In this document: in pieces, positions 34,110 to 45,802 of the stretch | How positions within the stretch are numbered: the stretch's first letter is position 1 | How the letters are laid out: each line of letters starts with the position of its first letter | NCBI RefSeq assembly: GCF_038396675.1 | Contig: NC_088922.1 | Location: 20,730,001-20,794,000, forward strand | From: Hydra vulgaris | Lineage: Eukaryota > Cnidaria > Hydrozoa > Anthoathecata > Hydridae | DNA length: 64,000 bases | Direction of reading: 5' to 3' | Notes under the pieces: model-generated | Databases searched by the model: none | Told to the model about the DNA's origin: nothing | Seen by the model: the letters and a program-made list of their open reading frames with translations, nothing else | Made by a program: the position numbers and the translations under genes

Positions 34110-36400
34110 TATTCAACCAAAAATTGAAAAATTACAAGTTTTATATAATTTAACAAAATTAGGTTAGGTGTCACTCATATAGTCAAAAAGTAGTCATTGG
34201 AGTGACACCTAAATAAAAAATTAAAAGCAATAATAATAATTAAAAGCATGCATAAATTAAATTAATTAAGAAAAAATTAAGTTAAAAAATAACAAATAAT
34301 AAGACAAAATAATATGAAAACACTCAACAACAACAGCAAACAAAAATGAAAATATTTAGCAAAACAGCACAAACAAACACAAACTTTACACAAAAAAAAG
34401 GCGATACACAAAAATTTATGTTATTTTTGGCAAAAAAAGGTGTAGAAAATGTGGTAAAATAGAAAAACAGAAAACAACAATAAAAAAAAGAAAAAAAAAT
34501 TTTTTTTAAAATAGCTTTCTATTCAATCGACTAAAAAGTAGAAAATAACTTTTTTCTGTTTCTGGTACTCGTGGAAATCGTGTACTTAGTAATAATCACT
34601 TTTGTAAAGCCATTACTGGAAGACATTGAAGGCAATTCATATACGTATGTAAACAAACAAACTCATCGAAGGATTAATATTATATAGATATTAATATAGG
34701 AAACTAATTTTCAGAAACTACTTTTATATAAAAATTACATTTGAGATAAAAACTTAATAAAGTAAAAAGTTTATAATTTTTATAGAAGTTTTTATAGAAC
34801 AATTTTACATTAGTATGATATCTAAAGCATTTTCATAAGTTTTTCTTAGTTAAAAGTTAGATACTGAATTTTAATCAGTTATCCAGAAAATGAGCAACGT
34901 ATTTTAAAATCTGTCTTAAATTATCTTTATTTATTGGGAACTTTTGACTTGCATTTTTTAACTTTTATTTCACACGTTGGCTTCAGGCTTTTGCCTTTTT
35001 TGCAAATGGCAGACTATATTTATAAACAAGAAAAAGCGGTTTTATTTATTATCAATAGAGTATAAATAAGTTGGTATGGTTTTTTTCACATTAAGTTGAA
35101 TCTATGTTACCTTGCAGGCAAAAAAATATTTCCAATAAAATATTTCAATTAGTTATTCAACTAATCAAGCCGCTGATATTTTTACAAATTTTTACATTGG
35201 TCAAATTGCTTAAGATTATTTCAGAGATTATTTTATAGAGAAAATATTCAATTTTAATTTTTTGTCAAGATAATATTCAATTTTAAATGATGACAGTTGT
35301 GATATTGCTACTCTGGAACCAGAATTAATGTATGTATTGTTTTTGTTTGAGGACAGTCCATACATTAAACTTTTATTGGTTGAAAACCTTGGCAATCATA
35401 ATGTCTGTGGTTTACAAATCTGCATTGAACAAGCATTTGCAAGAGTTGGAATAAGTGACATGACTAAAAAACTATTAGGGTTAAATGCAGACGGAGCAAG
35501 CATAAATCATGGTGTTCACTCTGGTTTTGGAGCTTTACTTAAAAAAAAAATCTCCATGGCTTCAAGTAATACGTTGTTTCAACCGTTGTCTCGAGCTTGC
35601 ATTACAAGTTGGTTTTGAAAGGTACACTGCATTTGCAAAATGTGAGTAAATTGTGCAAAACGTGAATAATTGCATTTGCAAAATGTGAATTCTTAGTAAA
35701 GTTACATTGTTTTTGTAAACAGTCGCTGAAATGTTTATGAGAATTAAAACTTCTATCAGAAGCTTGGAAAAAATCTGTTCCTTAACCAACAAAATCATAG
35801 GTACTGGATACACTTGCTGGATCAAAAATTGAATGCAATATGAAAATATGAAATATGAAAATAGGTTTATAAAATAATGGTGCATATATTTCTTATATAG
35901 AGTCTCATAGCCAAACAGAATCTCTGCCGTTGAAAAAAGCTGAGTTAAAGAGATTTTTAAAAATTTAAAAAAATCATCTCTTGTAATATATTTATATGTT
36001 TATCTAGATGTTCTTGCACTGTTAAGACGCTTGAGTATTGGCTTCCAGCAAGATTTACATGATCCAATAAAAGCTATCCGGAGGGTGTAACAATTTGATT
36101 GGACAATAGAAAAACTTAAAACTCTCTTGATTAGTTCGTTGCACAATATTTCAACAAAGCAAACTATTTTAACAATCTTAAAAGAATTAATTGAAAGTAT
36201 AGTCGAAAAAGATGGCGATTTATCAAAACATTAAAGTTAAATTTTTTCAATGTTAAAGAATTTGTTTGGTGAACATTATTTGAAAATGTTGAAAAAAACA
36301 TTTACAACTATAGATATAATTATTGCTGAATACAGAAATGTATTAGACAAATTTGAGTTGTTCTTACTTAGTCCGTTTACAAATGCCTAAAAGAGAACGT
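33640..36400 (+). pseudogene. hAT-like transposase relic, ZNF862/C17orf113 type
   Basis: First block 33640-34080: KWENEFNLKFEY, L-C-K-Q-Y (decayed zinc knuckle), NKGSVRSHCNNKQHKEAH (SxxxxHxxSxxHxxA box), then SAYYLAKKECPFSDFSDLL. Second block 35280-35630: YVLFLFEDSPYIKLLLVENL, AFARVGISDMTKKLLGLNADGASINHGVHSGFGALLK, FNRCLELAL, i.e. the G-x-N-x-D-G-A-S catalytic aspartate region. Third block about 36000-36400: LALLRRLSIGFQQDLHDPIKAIRRV and EHYLKML. In-frame stops and a repeat insertion at 34085-34560 kill it. The order matches ZNF862-like proteins, which descend from hAT transposases. Confidence 0.75.
34085..34560 (-). repeat. Retroposed repeat with TAGGTGTCACTC stem-loop, copy 1 (inverted)
   Basis: An inverted copy of 58915-59385. 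It ends at 34085-34130 in (TTA)n/(AATAAT)n, as a 3' microsatellite tail would on the minus strand. The stem TAGGTGTCACTC (34165-34176) pairs with GAGTGACACCTA (34200-34211). It interrupts the hAT relic. Confidence 0.8.
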
Positions 36401-36455
36401 ATGTTTTCCCACATTAACAAAGTAAAATCGAATCAAAAAACAAACTGAATTTCCT

Positions 36456-36511
36456 ATTTGTAAAAGAAGTTCAAGACAATTTTGCGATTGTCTTGAATTT
36501 CTTTTACAAAT
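36456..36511. repeat. 25-bp hairpin at junction of hAT and LINE relics
   Basis: ATTTGTAAAAGAAGTTCAAG... pairs with ...CTTGAATTTCTTTTACAAAT around TTTGCG, with a single mismatch. Confidence 0.85.
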
Positions 36512-36519
36512 TGGAGAAG

Positions 36520-37263
36520 GATGCAGCTTCGAGAAATTTTATCCAAACCCTCCTTCGGTATAAAGATAAAATAAGAAAGGTATTCTGTTCTGCCTGGAGT
36601 GGTGAGTATTGTACAGAGATGCAACCTTAGCTGTTGTATTTTGCAATAGATTTGATATATGGTTTCCAAGTAAAAGTTAATCCTAGAAGACGAAAGGCAG
36701 ATGATTCATTAAGTTCATTACTGCTTATAAATATAGGAAGATCAAAAGACTGATGTCATAACAGAATAAAAAAAGAGCTTTATCTGAGTTAAAATTCAAC
36801 AGCCAATGAGAGCCCTTGCAGTAATAAAAATTAGATCCTTTTCAAGCATTAATGCCCCCTCCAAGTAATCAGAGAGTGTTGGCTTCTTATCAAGACAATA
36901 ATAAATGGTAGTATCATCTGCGCACAATGCCATATTAGATGAGATAATTTCAGGAAGATTGTTTATGTAAACCAAAAAAATTATATGGCTAAGAACCTTG
37001 AGGAACCCCTGAAATTAGAATAAAAAGGACAACTTTTGTACAATGATTGGTAAAGAAGGATTTAATAATCTTAAAGATGTTACCTGATGCATGGTAAGAA
37101 AAGAGCTTATGGAGAGGACCAGCATGCCAAACTTTATAAAAAAATCTGAACGATGCAAGAGATGTGAAATAATAGATTTGCCCTTAATATAGACACTGTT
37201 AAAAGTTGTCCAGAAGTCTCTAGAGCCTAATTTTAGAGATAAAATACAAGATTTTGTGACCTG
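36520..37263 (-). pseudogene. APE-type LINE relic, same family as 25885-28890
   Basis: Line-by-line similarity on the minus strand to 26290-26900: the AGAAACCCTTC...FSDD region (TATCATCTGCGCACAATGCC), GGAACCCCTGAA, TTCCAAGTAAAAGTTAATCCTAGAAGACGAAAG. It then jumps into the linker region (ATTTGCCCTTAATATAGACACTGTTAAA), so a large internal deletion is present. Stops throughout. Confidence 0.85.
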
Positions 37264-37264
37264 A

Positions 37265-37492
37265 CAGAGTGCTCAATGTTCTTAAAGAACAGAGCAATAA
37301 TAAATTAGTAAAAACACTTATCTAATCTTTCCTTACTTCTACACAGTGTTTCTCCATCAGTAGGTTCATCAGGAAGAATCTTGAATAAATCTACCGATGG
37401 AGAAACACTGTGTAGAAGAAAGAAAAAAATAGATAAGTCTTTTTACTAATTTATTATTGCTCTGTTCTTTAAGAACATTGAGCACTCTGTCT
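37265..37492. repeat. 228-bp palindrome of Penelope terminal sequence
   Basis: CAGAGTGCTCAATGTTCTTAAAGAACAGAGCAATAATAAATTAG is mirrored at the far end. Arms of about 103 bp are nearly identical, with a short centre at about 37377. It contains two mirrored hammerhead motifs, one intact and one decayed. One edge abuts a LINE relic, the other a TA tract. Confidence 0.92.
37336..37376 (-). ncRNA. Hammerhead ribozyme motif
   Basis: Minus strand: CTTC (stem I), CTGATGA, 13-nt stem-loop II, GAAA with stem III formed by ACAC, U loop, GUGU, then A17, then GAAG (stem I). Stem I is a perfect 4 bp. Stem II is weak (two C-G pairs and an A-A at the base). The mirrored plus-strand copy reads CTTGAATAA instead of CTGATGA and is dead. 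Confidence 0.72.
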
Positions 37493-37507
37493 GTAGAATA
37501 CACTAAC

Positions 37508-37661
<154 letters not shown>

Positions 37662-37723
37662 ATTTCAGACAACAGGCATGTACAAATTAGGTGCCAGGTC
37701 CATAGTTTTTTAAAAGAAAACTA

Positions 37724-40481
37724 TTATTTCAAACTTTGATTAACTGAATGCATAGAGTGATTCACCAAGGTACATGCCGTCAACTGTTTACGAAAAGCAT
37801 GTCTATAGTTTAAGATAATTGTATGAAAAGATGGTAATCTGAACTCTAAAAGCATGTAAGATATATTATCATATTTGTTGTATGTGAAAAACATTCTAGC
37901 ACATTTGTTGTAGCAATACTGAAGGCGTGCCATTGAAAGCGTCTAATTAAGATATTTGTACGTGTGTAAAGCCCCTTCACCTCTTTGATTATATCAAGAT
38001 CATCGGTAAGGTCATTTTTAGTTATATGACGTGTGTAAAGGCCCTTCACTTCTTTGATTATATCAAGATCATCGGTAAGGTCATTTTTAATTATATGACC
38101 AAGGTATTTAAAAGATTCAACAAAAGCAATTTCACATCCTGACACGCATAATTCTGGGAAGAAGTTTGATATAACTTTTAATTTTTGAGTTGGATTAAAC
38201 ACCATACATACAGTTTTCTTGGTATTAAAGGACATGTTAATTAAGGAAGATTCCTAATTTGTAAAGCTAATTAGTTTTTGAAGAAAAAACCAAGAAGGTG
38301 CAATTAGAACCATATCATCAGCATAGGCCAACACATTTATGAATATACCACCTATATTACATCCATTACGAAGGTATGATATTGATGAAATCAAATCTTG
38401 TATGTAAAAGTTAAATAGAAGTAGTGAGAATATACTACCTTGACGATCCCATTCCCAATTCCAAAACTGTTTGGTTTTGTTTTCTGCCATCAAACAGACA
38501 TTTGTTGATTACTATACCAAAATGCAAGCAAACAAACAAGTTTTTTGGGCAGACCAGTATCTAATAATTTTTTGAACAACAGCCAGTAATTGACACTGTC
38601 AAATGCTTTATTAAAGTCTATGAAGCAAGCAAATACATGGCTTCCACTAGATGTGTAATACTGCACAGTCTTTTTAAAATAGTTTGAGCATGATGTTGTT
38701 GAGTGATTTTGTTTAAAGCCAAATTGGTAATTATCATTTTCATTAATGTTGTACAAATTGATTTTCTGCAATAAAAGACTCTCAAAAATTTTTGACATAG
38801 CAGAGGACACAGCTCTATAGTTGTTCACATCTGTTAAATCAGCCATTTTAGATTTTACTAATGGAATAATCGTGGCCTCACAAAACGTGTGTGATATTTA
38901 ACCAAATTTAATGCATAAATTAAAAAAATACTAATAAAAAACTGCTTCCACCATACATAAAAAATTCCATACAAAGGTTATCAGGTCCAGCTGCTTTTCC
39001 TAGTTTCTGAGTTTTTACTGCAGTGGATATGTCAACGCAACTCACAATAATATCAGAGTTTTCAGTGGAAAATTCCATTTCTTTTATGAAACTGAGGTAA
39101 TATTTTTTGTTGTTAGTTGAATGATACAAATTTTGAAAGTGCTCTTTCCACATATTAGCAATAAGACAATCACCTGTGGCACCTCCAACACTAGCAACAA
39201 AGTTCGCTGCATTACTGTTACTGATCTTTTGCACATTATTCCAGAACTTTCTCGAGTCTGTGTTGTTCATACTTTTTGCACATAAATCGGCTTGAATTTG
39301 TTCATTATGATGTCTGCGATATCTAAGAGCTAATTTAAAAGTAGCAGGAGAGCGCTTCATGTTTTCAAAAATGTCACCCTGTTTCTTCTTTCCTTGAAAA
39401 ATCCATTGCTTGAAGGCATCTCTTGCAATGTCGTGTTTATCTTTAACATAGTCATTTCAACCTGGAGTAATATATTCATGGTTTTTATGTTTAAAATTAC
39501 AATGAGGTATGGTATCAGATACAGAAGATTGAAAATTATTTATGATGCTGTTATAGAATAAATCAATATCGTGAGTTGCTATGTAGCCATTTGGAATATT
39601 TTCAGTAAGTAAATAGAGGGGTACATGTACGGATTTTAATAAAGAATCTACTTTTTCTGCATAACGTGTTAAGGTAGCTTTGTCACAAATTTGCCAGTTA
39701 GGAGATCTATTTGTCATATTAAAATAAGATTTGTTATTATATATTTTGGATGAGTTTGCTAATGAGCAAGAGATCAGAAACGCTAATGGTTTATGGTCTG
39801 ATGCAATAACATTGTTTAAAACCGAAATAGATATAATTAGATTATCAATATTTAGACTGCATAGAATGTGGTCCAACTACGAAGAAATATCACCATTGTC
39901 ACTGACATAAGTGCAGATATTGTCAAGGCGATTTATATCAGATTTAATCAATTTATTTTCTAAAGCAAGATTAGAAAATTCTTCATAGAATCTTGACTCA
40001 TTCTAACAATTAAAATCGCCAGCAATAACTATGTTCACAGCATCAGTTTCCAGTAAAAGTGATTTTATTTTTGAGCATATAACCATATAATATGAAGACA
40101 ATGTTCGTCATTATAATTCGTTGGCATGTACACACTTATTAGCAAAATTTGCCCTATATTGGCAGATACTTTTAAACAATTGATTCTGGATTCTAAAGAT
40201 TTAATGATTGTAGATTTGCCAAATTTTTTTAATAAAGGATAGCGGTCCCTGAAAAAGGGTCTACCAATTAATATTTCAGATGATATGTTTACTGCTGATA
40301 TACCACTACCATAAAAATCAGGATGTACATTTTTTAATAATTCAAGCTCATTAGGTAATAACCAATGCTCTTGTAATAAAACAAAATCGTATGCAAGACA
40401 CAATTCTTTAATTGCAAAAATACTGTTTTTAAAAGAACGACAGTTAAATGTACAAAAGGATATGCTGTTGCTATTCGCCAT
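37724..40481 (-). pseudogene. LINE ORF2: endonuclease and reverse transcriptase
   Basis: Endonuclease: FCTFNCRSFKNS, FVLLQEHWLLPNEL, ISVYMPTN, GDFN (in a shifted frame near 40020), and ASDHKPLAF at about 39790. Reverse transcriptase: KLGKAAGPDNLCMEFFMYGG, NNYRAVSSAMSKIFESLL, YQFGFKQNHSTTSC, ACFIDFNKAFDSVN (first catalytic D), and VLAYADDMVLIAPS (YADD intact). The C-terminal part carries a 66-bp tandem duplication (37970-38100). At least six frame breaks (near 40065, 39880, 39457, 38920, 38490, 38254). Confidence 0.9.
37966..38100 (-). repeat. 66-bp tandem duplication in LINE ORF2
   Basis: Two near-identical copies keep the frame: KNDLTDDLDIIKEVKGLYTR appears twice in a row. Confidence 0.93.
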
Positions 40482-42016
40482 TTTTGGGTTTAAAATATCT
40501 TCGTACCAGTAGACCCTTAGGCCAAGCTTCAGTAGACATTAAACAAACAACTTTCTTTTTTAACTGGGAGGAATCTACAGATACAGATATATAATACGAG
40601 GAATAACCACTAAATTTGGATTTTAATTTTTCACACTTTACAGAGTCATCATTATCAATTTTTAAAATATCATAAGTGTAATCGATTACCTCATTTTCTG
40701 TTGTAGAAGGATCTAATCTTGAGACAAATATATCAATACTACGCTTGGGCAGTTTATCTAAAGAGATTGATTTAAGTCTATTGTTGGAGTCTGATGTACC
40801 TAAAATGTTTTTTTTTGTATGGACAACTTTTTTGGTTACAGGTAGATTATGTACGCACTTCTTAACAATATCTGACATCAGTGGTCGCCCTGTAAATTTA
40901 ATAGGTTTATCACTAGTAAAAGAAGAGCTCAGTATTATCAATTACATCAAGGCAATTAGAACTGCTAGGATCATTTTGGAATTTAGTACTAGAAAGTTCT
41001 TTATTGCTCATTGCACTCATTAAATGTCTCATTTCATTCTGAAATATTGTAAATTGTTTCACTTCAGATCGGAGATAGATAACCTCCTGAAGCAAAGCAC
41101 TGATATCAATGTGCTCCGTACTAACAGGAGGAAGACGAGATAAATTAATCAATCAATCAATCAATAATTTATTTTCTTAAATAAGATTTTACATTCAAGG
41201 ATGTTTACAAATAGTAAATTTACTAATATAAAGTAAACACCTGCTAATGTTAATAATATCTAATTCAAATAAATATAATGTTAATTTTCATAATATATAA
41301 TAAAAATAATAAACTTTATAACATAAAAATAATGGTGTTAATAATACTACTAAAAATAATAACAATAATAACAATAATAATAATAGTAACAATATTAATA
41401 TTAGTAGTAATAGTTAAAAGTAGTTAATAATAGTAATGTAAATGTTTATAAAAATAACAATAAGCAATAGTAATGACAACAAAATATATAATAAAAATTA
41501 AAAAAAAAAAAAAATAATAAAAACAACAAAAATTGATTATAGAAATTATAAACTTTAACTATATTTTTTTAATAAAAAGTAGAATAATCTAGTTTTAAAG
41601 GTTGAGTATGAATTGAGAGTTTTTAGTTCATAAGGAAGGTTGTTCCAAGTTTTAATGCTTTGATATTTTATAGATTTATGCCCGTATTTATGAGAGCAGT
41701 GTTTAGAGACAGACAGATTTAAATTGATAGCATAAAAATTTGGTAATTTATTTATTGGGTCTAGAAGCAACTTTAGCATATCCTCAAGAGTTTTTTTGCA
41801 TTTATCATTCCCACTTCTTTTTACCAGGCGCTTATCTGGAAGTAGTTTAATAATTATGTCTTCAGCATCAAATATTTCCTCTTCCTTGAAAAAGTCACAT
41901 ATAATTTAAACATTGTTGTCAAAACTTAAGACATCTGATTTATTTTTCAAGAAACATAGTAACTCATTTCGCACAGCAATCATTGCATTGGTGTTAGTAT
42001 TATCTGCATTTACCAT
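40471..42016 (-). pseudogene. LINE ORF1 (RNA-binding protein), split by nested insertion
   Basis: N-terminal part (42016-41716): MVNADNTNTNAMIAVRNELL, FFKEEEIFDAEDIIIKLLPDKRLVKRSGNDKCKKTLEDML, DPINKLPNFYAINL. After the insertion (41152 downward): NLSRLPPVSTEHIDISALLQEVIYLRSEV (likely coiled coil). Then an RRM-like end: IDIFVSRLDPSTTENEVIDY...YYISVSVDSS...AWPKGLLVRRYFKP. Breaks lie at an internal TAA (FDNNV*) and near 40920. The ORF1 product binds the element RNA. Confidence 0.8.
41160..41715 (-). mobile_element. Nested 5'-truncated LINE tail in ORF1
   Basis: Enters ORF1 after YAINL with NLSVSKHCSHKYGHKSIKYQSIKTWNNLP...STFKTRLFYFLLKKYS*, a generic LINE ORF2 C-terminus. Its 3' tail is (TTGA)n (TCAATCAATCAATCAAT at 41146-41165 on the plus strand). 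The duplicated AATTTA on both sides is the target duplication, since ORF1 resumes with N-L-S-R-L-P-P. Confidence 0.85.
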
Positions 42017-42151
42017 AGTTGTACAAATTTTGGTGGGAGGGTTACCACGCTAAATAACAGTGGATTACCTCCCTTCACTTCTAATGATTTTGTATATGTA
42101 TATATCTTATTAACACAAATACTGTAAAAAGTTTAGATGTGCTTTTTTTCC

Positions 42152-42152
<1 letters not shown>

Positions 42153-42245
<93 letters not shown>
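42153..42245. repeat. (TA)n microsatellite
   Basis: TA tract beside the LINE 5' end. Confidence 0.97.
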
Positions 42246-42246
<1 letters not shown>

Positions 42247-42304
42247 TATAAATGTATATATATGGATGCATGTGTATATATATGTATGCGGTATGTATGT
42301 AATA

Positions 42305-42455
42305 TATTTCGGACAACATCTAAGGGTTCTATATATATACATATATTTATATATATATACATATATATATATTATGCGGTATTTATGTAATATATATATA
42401 TGTATATATATATAAATATATGTATATATATAGAACCCTTAGATGTTGTCCGAAA
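42305..42455. repeat. Inverted repeat at the edge of dispersed-repeat copy 2
   Basis: TTTCGGACAACATCTAAGGGTTCTATATATATAC is mirrored at about 42420-42455. The centre is TATATATATTATGCGGTATT. It joins directly to the 42-bp-unit repeat. Confidence 0.85.
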
Positions 42456-43093
42456 GTTTTTTCCATATTTTGTTGACAAAAAGTAAAAATTAAAATGCAA
42501 GACCGGAATTTTTTTTTTTTTTAAATGATAGACTGCCTGCCCAAACCAAACCCTCAGTCGATGTAGCAGCACTCCCTTGCGGGTCAGGCTATTTGTCAGT
42601 CGATGTAGCAGCACTCCCTTGCGAGTCAGGCTATTTGTCAGTCGATGTAGCAGCACTCCCTTGCGAGTCAGGCTATAAGATAGTCGATGTAGCAACACTC
42701 CCTTGCGAGTCAGGCTATAAGATGTAGATGTAGCAACACTCCGCGCATGATTTACAGTAAAAAAAATAAAAATAAAAACATTTTATTAAAAAAAATAAAA
42801 ATAAAAACATTTTATTAAAAAAAATAAAAATAAAAACATTGTTTATATTTTTAAAAACATTCAGAATGTTTTAAAAACATTTAGAATGTTTTTAAAAACA
42901 TTCTGGTCAATTAAATTTGCGTTTTTGTGGTTTTTTTATATAACAATTAATTTGTAATTAAATTAATGGTTTTGACTTTCGTCCAACACGGAAATGTTGG
43001 ACGAAAGTCAAAAGTAATTAAAAGTGACGTATGTGTTGGCGTAAGAATCACTTTTTTTCTTCCGCTCTTCCTAAAGCCAACAAACTATAGATC
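42437..43093 (+). repeat. Dispersed repeat with 42-bp tandem units, copy 2
   Basis: Same text as 8747-9245 but with four full 42-bp units (42556, 42598, 42640 and 42682) plus a partial fifth. A second array, AAAAAAATAAAAATAAAAACATTTTATT, lies at 42756-42840. It contains the perfect 14-bp stem at 42972-43007. The two copies differ mainly in unit number. Confidence 0.9.
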
Positions 43094-43207
<114 letters not shown>

Positions 43208-43643
43208 TATTATGCGGAAAACAATAAATTGAGAAAATGCAGAATTGAGAAAAGAGTACCAACTGCCATATGAAAGGAGTACGTAGATTAAAAAGCATAA
43301 TGAATGAGCATTTCATAAAAAACAACCCAACTGTAAAAAAATATCAAAAAAAAGCTCACCCAAGAAAAAGAAAAATTGTAGATACTAAAAATATTCCAAT
43401 AAAATACTGCAATATGATTTAGAGAAAATAAACGGCAGTATTAAAGCCTATATAATATTTCTGTCAATATTTTTAAACTTTCAAATAAAAAGAAAATTTA
43501 CCAATCTTTAAAAGCATTATATTATCACAAAAAAAAGTAACCGGTTTTTGATTTTTGCTTTAAATGATTCACAAATTTTTATATTTAAAAAAAAAAAAAT
43601 CAAGGTAGTCACTAAAAAATTTAAAACTTTAGAATATAGACTA

Positions 43644-44951
43644 ACGGGTGATGCGGAAGTTATCGGACAAAATAAAAACGTCAATAACTTATTTAAAAAT
43701 AAAAAAACAAACTACTATTATATTTTTTTTAAATAAAGCATTTATCTTTTAATAAAAATATATTATTTTTTATATAAAAAAACACCACCATCGGCAATTG
43801 ATCTCAATTTTGCTAAGACGCCTTTTATATGCGACTGTAAAAAGTTTAAATTAATTTCTTGTACTTTTAGTTTAATGCGATCAATCAAAACTTGCTCTGT
43901 TGAAGCTTGCCAATCTCCCTCGTAAACCTTCTGTGCCTAATGTCCCCAAAAATTTTCAATTGGTCGTGCTTGAGGCACATTTGGGGGATTGGATTCTTTA
44001 TCAACATAATAGACATATTGGTCCATCCAATTTAGAGAATCTTTAGAATAATGAGAACTTGCTAAATCTGGCCAAAATAAATAGTTAAAATCTCCATGAT
44101 ACTTGTGAATAGTTGGAAGAAGTCGTTTTTCTAAACATTTATTAACATAGATTGATGAATTGATTGCTACAGCCTTGGAAGTGCGAAACAATGGCTCGGA
44201 CATACCACGGTCAGATATGGCTATCCATATTGATAATTTTTTTTAGAAATTTCTCTTTTCCTATAAAACAAACACTTTATGGACATGTCTTTTTGTTGTT
44301 TGAGTAGTATCCAGGATTTCCAGGCATGTTGTCCCCTGCAAAACAAAAGTATTTTTCGTCATTGATGACTAGAAGCGATTTTGTGTTATAGAGTTGGTTA
44401 AGTAGTTTCCTGCTTCTTTTCTTTGCTTTATTTGTTGTTCTATAGTGTATTTTGGAGTCTTTTCACATTTTCTATATTTAATATTCATTTTTTTTAACTG
44501 ACGACCAATTGTCGATTGATTTACACCAAATTTAATACCTATTTTTCTCTGGCTGACCCCTTTTCGATTGTTGACAAGTCTCGTTAATTCGGCTTTCTTT
44601 TCTCTAGTCCAGGATGTCAGACGACCAGGGTGCTTTCTATCAGAAAACGATTGAACAGTTTCAAGACTTTTTAGGTTATCATATATTGTACTTCGAGCGA
44701 ATCCTTCCTTTTCAAAATGATTTACGATTTTTTTTTTTTTTTTTATTAGGTTTATTTACAAAAAGCATTTTTAGTTGCTTTCAAAAAGATTCTCGTTCAG
44801 CTGCATTTAACCTCATTTTAAATAATTGTGTTTCAAATAGTAAAGTTTATATTTTATAGAACGTTTATGCCTACGCATAAAACCACAAAAACTAATTATT
44901 ATGCTCAAATAATGAAATTAGGATTTGTCCGATAACTTCCGCATCACCCGT
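43644..44951 (-). mobile_element. Complete Tc1/mariner element, DD36E (Incomer-like)
   Basis: Perfect inverted repeats: ACGGGTGATGCGGAAGTTAT then CGGACAAA at 43644-43671, and its inverse at 44924-44951. Each is flanked by TA (43642-43643 and 44952-44953). The 1308-bp size is normal for the superfamily. The identical long ends suggest a fairly young insertion, despite a decayed gene. Confidence 0.93.
43760..44880 (-). pseudogene. Tc1-like DD36E transposase, frame-broken
   Basis: N-terminal HTH text (SWTREKKAELTRLVNNRKGVSQ, IKFGVNQSTIGRQLKKM), then the first aspartate region EKYFCFAGDNMPGNPGYY. The open part 44203-43937 has NYLFWPDLASSHYSKDSL and NVPQARPIENFWG, with 36 residues between the second aspartate and the glutamate. 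It continues after a stop as QKVYEGDWQAS...LAKLRSIADGGV. Frameshifts near 44270 and 44400 and a stop after ENFWGH inactivate it. Confidence 0.88.
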
Positions 44952-44953
44952 TA

Positions 44954-45345
44954 TAACGTAAGCACAAGTTAAACTTCGCCTAAAAAAAAGCTTTCTAAAG
45001 TTTCGCCTAAAAAACAGCTTTTTAAAGTTTCACTTTAGTCCCACTTCTATTCTCTTTGTAAAATTATTTAAATGATAGCTTTGATGACACATACCATACC
45101 TAAAGTACTGTTTTGATATCATTTCTAATAGAGACTATTTAGAAATATCTACAAATATATCTAATTTGAAGTTTAGCAACTTTTATAGTAGTTCTCTGTT
45201 TACTTGCGAACATTATTGTTTACCAACATTTGAGCAAAGTATAACGCATGCGCATAATAAATGTCCATTACTAAACCGCCGTGTATTGCGCATTAGGGTG
45301 GAGTGAATTTTAGATTTTTTTACAATTCGTTTAGCCTGGGTGTGC
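44954..45345. other. Non-coding stretch with short tandem repeat
   Basis: TTCGCCTAAAAAA...AGCTTTCTAAAGTTT is repeated two to three times at 44974-45035. Otherwise nothing recognised. Confidence 0.5.
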
Positions 45346-45741
45346 AAAAGTTGTCTAATCATTTCAGAAATACTCTGGAAAAATATCAATGCTCTTGGAA
45401 ATTATCTTGAGGTGCCTCAAGACCTTTAAAATTTTAATTATTTTATAGTTTACTGCAGAAAAAATGACCTTTTAAACTAAAAATGAAAAAAGTTTATTTT
45501 TTTAAATTATAATCACAAAAAAATCTTAAATAATAATTTTTTTATAAAATAATTGTTGCTTTTGAAATTTTTATAAAATTTTGCTTCTTTTGAGACCCAA
45601 CATGACATACTTTTGAAAAATTTTTTTTTTACATAATATTAGGGACCCATTAAAATTTTAAAGGTCTTGAGGCACCTCAAGATAATTTCCTAGAGCATTG
45701 ATATTTTTCCAGAGTATTTCTGAAATGAATAGACAACTTTT
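45346..45741. mobile_element. Foldback MITE with about 90-bp terminal inverted repeats
   Basis: AAAAGTTGTCTAATCATTTCAGAAATACTCTGG... is mirrored at 45652-45741 with two or three changes, including AATATCAATGCTCT and TCTTGAGGTGCCTCAAGACC. The latter is itself a palindrome (TTGAGGTGCCTCAA). The interior is AT-rich and non-coding. Confidence 0.9.
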
Positions 45742-45802
45742 AACAAAAGTTGTCTATTCATTTCCCTTTGTTACAAGTCAAAACTTGTAACAAAGGGAAT
45801 TG
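45742..45802. repeat. Two adjacent hairpins outside the MITE
   Basis: AGACAACTTTTAACAAAAGTTGTCT at the MITE edge, then TTCCCTTTGTTACAAGT/ACTTGTAACAAAGGGAA around CAAA at 45761-45800. Confidence 0.85.

Larger units (their letters stand above)
37700..42060 (-). mobile_element. Two-ORF APE-type LINE, near full length, with nested LINE
   Basis: Minus strand: ORF1 from about 42016 to 40471 (split by a 41160-41715 insertion) and ORF2 from 40481 to about 37724. The two frames overlap by 11 nt (ATGGCGAATAG), suggesting reinitiation or stop-coupled translation of ORF2. Upstream sequence 42020-42060 may be the 5' untranslated region. Confidence 0.88.
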
